DNA of 64,000 nt. Origin: DRYM01 sp964564025. GTDB taxonomy: Archaea; Thermoproteota; Thermoprotei_A; EX4484-217-1. Both the position numbers and the translations under genes were made by a program. The stretch is from contig CAZLZO010000005.1 of the NCBI GenBank assembly GCA_964564025.1, forward strand, positions 1 through 64,000, written 5' to 3'. A model generated the notes under the pieces. It searched no databases. It had not been told where the DNA came from and was given only the letters and a program-made list of their open reading frames with translations. This document shows positions 59,830 to 64,000 of the stretch, piece after piece; position 1 is the first letter of the stretch, and every line of letters starts with the position of its first letter.

Positions 59830-60231
59830 GTGAAAATAGTTATTTCTTCAGGTAAGAGAAAAACAGCAATAGCAAGAGCAATAATCAGGCCTGGTAAGGG
59901 TAGAGTTTTCATCAACAATGTTCCTGTCGAAATATACCCCATAGAAATGGCTCGCTGGAAAATATTGGAACCGCTACTCCTAGCAGGAGACGATATAAGA
60001 AACTCTATAGATATCCATGTTAACGTTAAGGGAGGCGGAGTTATGGCTCAAGCTGATGCTGCAAGAATAGCTATAGCTAGAGGGCTTATTGAGCTAACTA
60101 AGAATGAGGAATTAAAGAAGCTATTTCTAGAGTATGATAAAACAATGTTAAGCGGTGATCCAAGACAAGCTGAGCCAAAGAAGTTTGCAAGATATAGTGC
60201 TAGAAGGAGATGGCAGAAATCCTACAGATAA
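59830..60231 (+). CDS. rps9: ribosomal protein uS9
   Basis: 133 residues. SSGKRKTAIARAIIRPGKGRVFINNVPVEIYP, GGGVMAQADAARIAIARGLIELT, and the C-terminal KKFARYSARRRWQKSYR that reaches the P-site tRNA. GTG start at 59830 with AGGTGATGA upstream. Confidence 0.97.
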   Translation: MKIVISSGKRKTAIARAIIRPGKGRVFINNVPVEIYPIEMARWKILEPLLLAGDDIRNSIDIHVNVKGGGVMAQADAARIAIARGLIELTKNEELKKLFLEYDKTMLSGDPRQAEPKKFARYSARRRWQKSYR

Positions 60232-60276
60232 GAATTTAATCCCAACATGACAATATGCGGTGTGAGGACTGAAAAA

Positions 60277-60477
60277 ATGCTTATACCTGTAAGATGCTTC
60301 ACATGTGGGGCATTAATTGGAGATAAATGGGAGGAATTTAGCAAAAGAGTTGCTCAAGGAGAAAATCCTGAAAAAGTTCTTGACGACTTAGGCGTTAAAA
60401 GGTATTGTTGTAGAAGAATGCTTCTTTCTCACGTAGACCTCATATACCAGGTTATTAAGTTTACGAGACCCACGTGA
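60277..60477 (+). CDS. rpo10: RNA polymerase subunit Rpo10 (RpoN)
   Basis: I start at the ATG at 60277 (MLIPVRCFTCGALIG), with GAGG nine bases upstream, giving the standard 66 residues; a frame from 60247 would add ten. Zinc ligands are CFTCG and the CC pair in RYCCRRMLLSHVDLI. Rpo10 stabilises the Rpo3-Rpo11 platform. Confidence 0.96.
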   Translation: MLIPVRCFTCGALIGDKWEEFSKRVAQGENPEKVLDDLGVKRYCCRRMLLSHVDLIYQVIKFTRPT

Positions 60478-60499
60478 ACTCATGAGGGTAGAGTTGAAA

Positions 60500-61135
60500 A
60501 TGTCTTCGGAAAAACGTGTTGAAAAAAAGGAGTCAGAATTCTTAGTCCCCCTGGAAACGTATTTGGCCGCCGGAGTTCACATAGGAACCCATATTGGAAC
60601 TAAGCATATGATGAAGTTTGTTTATAAGGTAAGGCCCGATGGACTTCATATTTTAGACATTAGGCAAACGGATAACAGGTTGAAGATTGCAGCGAAATTT
60701 ATAGCTAGATATGATCCTTCAAAAATAGTTGCTGTTTCTGTAAGACAATATGGTCACAAGCCAGTTCAAATGTTTTGTAAATTTATCGGATGTAAAGCAA
60801 TTACTGGAAGAATACAACCCGGTACGTTTACAAATCCCCACTTAGAACATTATCTTGAACCAGAGCTTTTGATAGTAACTGACCCTAGGTCAGATTCTCA
60901 GGCATTAAAGGAAGCATCTAAAGTCGGAATAACTGTTGTCGCGCTCTGTGATTCAGACAATAAAACCGAGTTTGTTGACTTAATAATACCTGCAAATAAT
61001 AAAGGTAGAAAAGCGTTAGCCCTACTTTACTGGCTACTAGCAAGACAAGTCCTTAGGGAGAGAGGAGAAATACCGCCAGACGGAGACCTTCCGGTTCCTG
61101 TTGAGGAGTTTGAACAGAAAATAACAAGAACATGA
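60500..61135 (+). CDS. rps2: ribosomal protein uS2
   Basis: 211 residues from the ATG at 60500, with GAGGG ten bases upstream; the ATG at 60482 would add six residues. Core: PLETYLAAGVHIGTHIGTKHMMKFVYKVRPDGLHILDIRQTDNRLKIAA, GRIQPGTFTNPHLEHYLEPELLIVTDPRSDSQALKEASKVGI. The rpo6 (rpoK) gene often found just before uS2 in archaea is absent. Confidence 0.95.
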   Translation: MSSEKRVEKKESEFLVPLETYLAAGVHIGTHIGTKHMMKFVYKVRPDGLHILDIRQTDNRLKIAAKFIARYDPSKIVAVSVRQYGHKPVQMFCKFIGCKAITGRIQPGTFTNPHLEHYLEPELLIVTDPRSDSQALKEASKVGITVVALCDSDNKTEFVDLIIPANNKGRKALALLYWLLARQVLRERGEIPPDGDLPVPVEEFEQKITRT

Positions 61136-61196
61136 AGCAATATAAGTAATATCTAGTACTGTAGAGAACATCTTCAGTTTAAAAGGTGAGTATCTT

Positions 61197-62048
61197 ATGG
61201 TACGACCCCCTGCAGTTGCTGGCCTCTTTTACGAAGGCGAACCTATGCTTTTAAAAAGACAAATTGAAGAAGTTTTTAAGCACCCTTTAGGCCCAGGAAA
61301 ACTTCCTCAAGTAAAAATTAAGGGGCCTAGAGAAATAGTTGGTATTGTCTCACCCCATGCTGGCTATATTTATTCGGGACCTGTAGCTGCACATGGCTTC
61401 TTCGAATTAGCCCTAGACGGTAAACCAGATGTTTTTGTAATATTAGGACCTAATCATACAGGATTAGGCTCTCCTGTTTCAACGATGCTAGACAACTGGA
61501 CTACACCTTTCGGAGAAGTTCCCGTAGATAAGGGTTTGGCTAAGGAAATTGCTAAACGTAGTGAAATAGTTGACATAGATCCTGTAGCTCACAGATATGA
61601 ACATTCAATAGAAGTTCAGCTACCATTTCTACAGTACGTCTTCGGACAAATAACATTCGTGCCAATAACCATGATGTGGCAAACACCTGAAGTTGCTGAG
61701 AAAGTAGCTAAAGCAATATATGATGCCTCAGTTGAGCTTGGTAAAGACATTGTAATAATAGCAAGTACTGATTTAAACCACTATGAACCTCAAAACATTA
61801 CGGTTAAGAAGGATAAATTAGCCATAAATGCTATATTGAAAATGGATTCTGAAGCGCTTTCTAAGATACTTGAAGGACATGATATTTCAATGTGTGGACC
61901 TGGCCCTACCATGGTGCTTATTGAATATGCTAAACTGATGGGAAATGTTGAGACACGGCTTCTTAAACACGCAACTTCAGGTGATGTGACTGGAGATTTA
62001 TCAGCAGTAGTAGGGTATGCTTCAATAGTCTTTCGTAAGAAGTTTTAA
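61197..62048 (+). CDS. MEMO1 family protein
   Basis: 283 residues. Family motifs: VRPPAVAGLFYEGEP, IVSPHAGYIYSGPVAAHGF, ILGPNHTG, HRYEHSIEVQLPFLQYVF and IASTDLNHYEP; the His residues match the dioxygenase-like metal site. MEMO proteins are part of the conserved AMMECR1-MEMO-radical SAM group whose function is unsettled. AAGGTGAG precedes the ATG. In archaea it usually lies, as here, between uS2 and mevalonate-pathway genes. Confidence 0.94.
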   Translation: MVRPPAVAGLFYEGEPMLLKRQIEEVFKHPLGPGKLPQVKIKGPREIVGIVSPHAGYIYSGPVAAHGFFELALDGKPDVFVILGPNHTGLGSPVSTMLDNWTTPFGEVPVDKGLAKEIAKRSEIVDIDPVAHRYEHSIEVQLPFLQYVFGQITFVPITMMWQTPEVAEKVAKAIYDASVELGKDIVIIASTDLNHYEPQNITVKKDKLAINAILKMDSEALSKILEGHDISMCGPGPTMVLIEYAKLMGNVETRLLKHATSGDVTGDLSAVVGYASIVFRKKF

Positions 62049-62055
62049 GGAATGT

Positions 62056-62886
62056 TTGAAAATGGAAAAGTATAGTGTAAAATATAGCATTCCGTTCCTC
62101 GGAACAATAATCTACAGGCGAAGAAATCCCATAATAGCTGCTATAACTGACAGAGAAGTTGTTTTTGAAGTATCTGTTTCAAAACTTCCTGGAGAGAAAA
62201 ATATTTTTAAGATTAAAGGAGTTACTTTTGAAAAAATTTTAAAACATTTCCTTAACGAATATCTTCAAGGCATTGGAGAAGTCGGAGTTAATGTAGAAAT
62301 TAATGTTCTATCAAATCCGGGACTCATTGAAATTTCTACATACGCTTCCTTAAGTGGAGTACTGATGAGAATTCTTGGAGAAAAACTAGGGTATAGTGTA
62401 GACTTTGATGATATAATTCGCTATTCGCCTCTACTTGAATGTGAGGAAACATTAAACTATCTTCCAATAATTATGGCTTTAAGAGTGTCTTCCCTTCAAG
62501 GGTTAAGCGTAATTTATAGGTTAAGTGAGGGCTATGTTAAGTTACCTTCAAAAACACCTATAGACATATATGTTGTAGCCATAGAGTCCCCACTTACTTC
62601 GAGAAATATAGAGTACAGTGAGTTTAAAGACTACTTTGTCCATTTAGAGGGCAGGAATGTTATAGAGGCTGCTAGAGCAATTCGGGAAAACAAAGTACCA
62701 TATGAGAACATAGTTTTTGAAGAAGCTATGCAACATGTTTTCTATAGATTAGAGGATGAAATCGATCTTAACATATACTATAGAGGGAAGTGTGTAGCGT
62801 TTCCCGACTTAAACTATAAGACTGTGCTTGTATGTTTTAAAAAACCTGAAACAGAGTTTAAGGGTAAGTTGAAGACTTTTGTTTAA
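62056..62886 (+). CDS. unrecognised protein at the mevalonate kinase position, 276 aa
   Basis: In many archaea mevalonate kinase sits between MEMO1 and isopentenyl phosphate kinase. This 276-residue protein occupies that place, 7 bases after MEMO1, but I do not see the GHMP ATP-binding motif (PxxxGLGSSAA): the nearest stretch is IEISTYASLSGVLMRILGEKLG. The overall plan (N-terminal beta-rich half, helix after residue 85, FDDIIRYSPLLECEETLNYLP, late strands PIDIYVVAIESPLTSRN) could be a very divergent GHMP fold. It may be an altered pathway enzyme or an inactive paralogue. Function not assigned. Confidence 0.6.
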   Translation: MKMEKYSVKYSIPFLGTIIYRRRNPIIAAITDREVVFEVSVSKLPGEKNIFKIKGVTFEKILKHFLNEYLQGIGEVGVNVEINVLSNPGLIEISTYASLSGVLMRILGEKLGYSVDFDDIIRYSPLLECEETLNYLPIIMALRVSSLQGLSVIYRLSEGYVKLPSKTPIDIYVVAIESPLTSRNIEYSEFKDYFVHLEGRNVIEAARAIRENKVPYENIVFEEAMQHVFYRLEDEIDLNIYYRGKCVAFPDLNYKTVLVCFKKPETEFKGKLKTFV

Positions 62887-62904
62887 AATTTATGTTGAGG
62901 GTCC

Positions 62905-63702
62905 GTGTTGTTAATCGTAATTAAAATAGGTGGAAGTGTAATCACAGATAAGAGGAAGCCTTTTAAGATAAGAAAGAATGTAGTCAGAAGATTAGCTAGA
63001 GAGTTAAAGGAAGCATTACATAGTGATAGTAGGTTAAAAGTAATCATAGTTCATGGTGGGGGTTCTTTTGGACATTATGTTGCGTTAAAACATTTAGGCA
63101 GAGGTAAAATTTCTTCTCAAGGATTCATTGAAATTCACGAGGCAATGGTTCGGTTAAATACGTTCTTTATTAGGGAGCTTAGAAGAGAGGGTGTTTTAGC
63201 GGAAACCGTACATACATCATCCGCCGTTATTTTAAAAAACGGGGAAATTTTCGAAGCTAACATTAAAGCAGTAAGTGGCTTCCTTGAGAATAGGATAGTT
63301 CCCGTTCTATATGGTGATGTTGTTTACGATTTGGTTAAAGGTTTTACTATAGTGTCAGGAGACACATTAGCAGCGTTTTTAGCTGAAAAATTAAAAGCTA
63401 GCCTCATAGCTTACGTAACAAATGTCAATGGAATTTACAGAACATACCCTCCAAAACATGGACTAAATGACCTCATACCTCAAATTAATTTAAGAACCTA
63501 TAATTTAAGCGGTAAAATGTTTAAACATGTAGGGTACGATGTAACTGGAGGTATGGCTTTTAAACTATTAGAACTTAAAAAATACATAAGCTGCAAACAT
63601 CCTATAAAAGCAGTAATATTTAATGGTTTGAAAAAGGGCTTCCTAAAGAATATTCTCTTAGGTAAAAAGGTTAAAGTGAAAACAGAAATTAAGGTGTGTT
63701 GA
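62905..63702 (+). CDS. ipk: isopentenyl phosphate kinase
   Basis: 265 residues, amino acid kinase fold. IVIKIGGSVITDKRKPFKI, then IIVHGGGSFGHYVALKHLG with the catalytic His of IPK (HGGGSFGH), PVLYGDVVYDLVKGFTIVSGDTLAAFLAEKL, VTNVNGIYRTYPP. Converts isopentenyl phosphate to IPP in the archaeal modified mevalonate pathway. GTG at 62905 or TTG at 62908, preceded by GAGGG. Followed directly by IPP isomerase. Confidence 0.94.
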   Translation: MLLIVIKIGGSVITDKRKPFKIRKNVVRRLARELKEALHSDSRLKVIIVHGGGSFGHYVALKHLGRGKISSQGFIEIHEAMVRLNTFFIRELRREGVLAETVHTSSAVILKNGEIFEANIKAVSGFLENRIVPVLYGDVVYDLVKGFTIVSGDTLAAFLAEKLKASLIAYVTNVNGIYRTYPPKHGLNDLIPQINLRTYNLSGKMFKHVGYDVTGGMAFKLLELKKYISCKHPIKAVIFNGLKKGFLKNILLGKKVKVKTEIKVC

Positions 63703-63712
63703 ACTGGATAAA

Positions 63713-64000
63713 GTGGATGAAATAAAATTTAGGAAAATAGAGCACATAGACATTTGCTTAAACGAATATGTTGAGTCAAGGGTTTCTCCAGGCTTTTCCG
63801 ACGTACATTTTGTGCATTTTTCACTTCCAGAAGTCAACTATGCTGAAGTCTCACTTAAGACACGTTTTCTAGGAAAGCAGCTTAAAGCGCCGCTCATAAT
63901 AACTGGTATGACTGGGGGTCATCCGGAAACATATGAGATAAATAAAGTGTTAGCGGAAGTTGCTGAGAAACTTGGATTGGGTTTAGGTGTAGGGTCTCAA
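63713..64000 (+). CDS. fni: type 2 isopentenyl-diphosphate isomerase, N-terminal part (runs off the window)
   Basis: The frame continues past base 64000. Visible product: FRKIEHIDICLNEYVESR, FVHFSLPEVNYAEVSLKTRFLGKQLKAPLIITGMTGGHPETYEINKVLAEVAEKLGLGLGVGSQ. TGMTGG and GVGSQ are FMN-site signatures of the type 2 enzyme, which interconverts IPP and DMAPP. I place the start at GTG 63713; no other in-frame start is better. It completes the ipk-fni pair typical of archaea. Confidence 0.93.
   Translation, partial: MDEIKFRKIEHIDICLNEYVESRVSPGFSDVHFVHFSLPEVNYAEVSLKTRFLGKQLKAPLIITGMTGGHPETYEINKVLAEVAEKLGLGLGVGSQ

Overview
The window is a low-GC archaeal chromosome segment. It encodes an A-type ATP synthase, archaeal/eukaryotic-type ribosomal proteins (eS4, eL32, eL19, eL34, eL14, eL18), Rpo3 and Rpo10, PCNA, RNase P Rpp29, archaeal adenylate kinase and late mevalonate-pathway genes, and it uses GTG and TTG starts freely. 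A bulge-helix-bulge intron in cbf5, box C/D guide RNAs, and GC-saturated stems in the only tRNA against an AT-rich background point to a thermophilic member of the Thermoproteota/TACK group. I cannot assign a genus.

Layout. 1-12566 (minus): a MoxR ATPase with the start of its probable VWA partner, then one A-ATPase operon read H-I-K-E-C-F-A-B-D followed by a UPF0216 gene and a small coiled-coil gene. Subunit A carries a 529-residue intein in its P-loop. 12700-29120: housekeeping and metabolic genes on both strands: feoA, thioredoxin reductase, MgtE-like transporter, valS, M29 aminopeptidase, adenine deaminase, argG-argH, a PD-(D/E)XK nuclease, PCNA, ileS. 29224-47449 (plus): two small basic proteins, a SPOUT methyltransferase, the S10/spc-type ribosomal operon through secY, then adk, eL34, cmk, eL14, intron-containing cbf5 and a methyltransferase. 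47484-47573: tRNA-Ser(UGA). 47597-56378: an accessory segment with a methyltransferase-like gene, a hemerythrin relic, a sugar ABC transporter, an AgaS-like SIS protein and a GatZ/KbaZ-like protein, together suggesting amino-sugar uptake and catabolism. 56730-64000 (plus): the alpha-type operon (uS13-uS4-uS11-rpo3-eL18-uL13-uS9-rpo10-uS2), then MEMO1, an unrecognised protein where mevalonate kinase usually lies, isopentenyl phosphate kinase and the start of type 2 IPP isomerase.

Most worth a second look: the cbf5 intron, whose predicted splicing restores the catalytic Asp codon; three box C/D sRNA candidates, one with both guides matching tRNA arms; an intein whose first LAGLIDADG motif lacks its acidic residue; absence of uL2 and uS19 from the ribosomal operon, where a 92-residue unknown protein sits behind a hairpin covering its start; and the non-GHMP-looking protein in the mevalonate cluster. 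No CRISPR array, insertion sequence, rRNA gene or prophage was seen.
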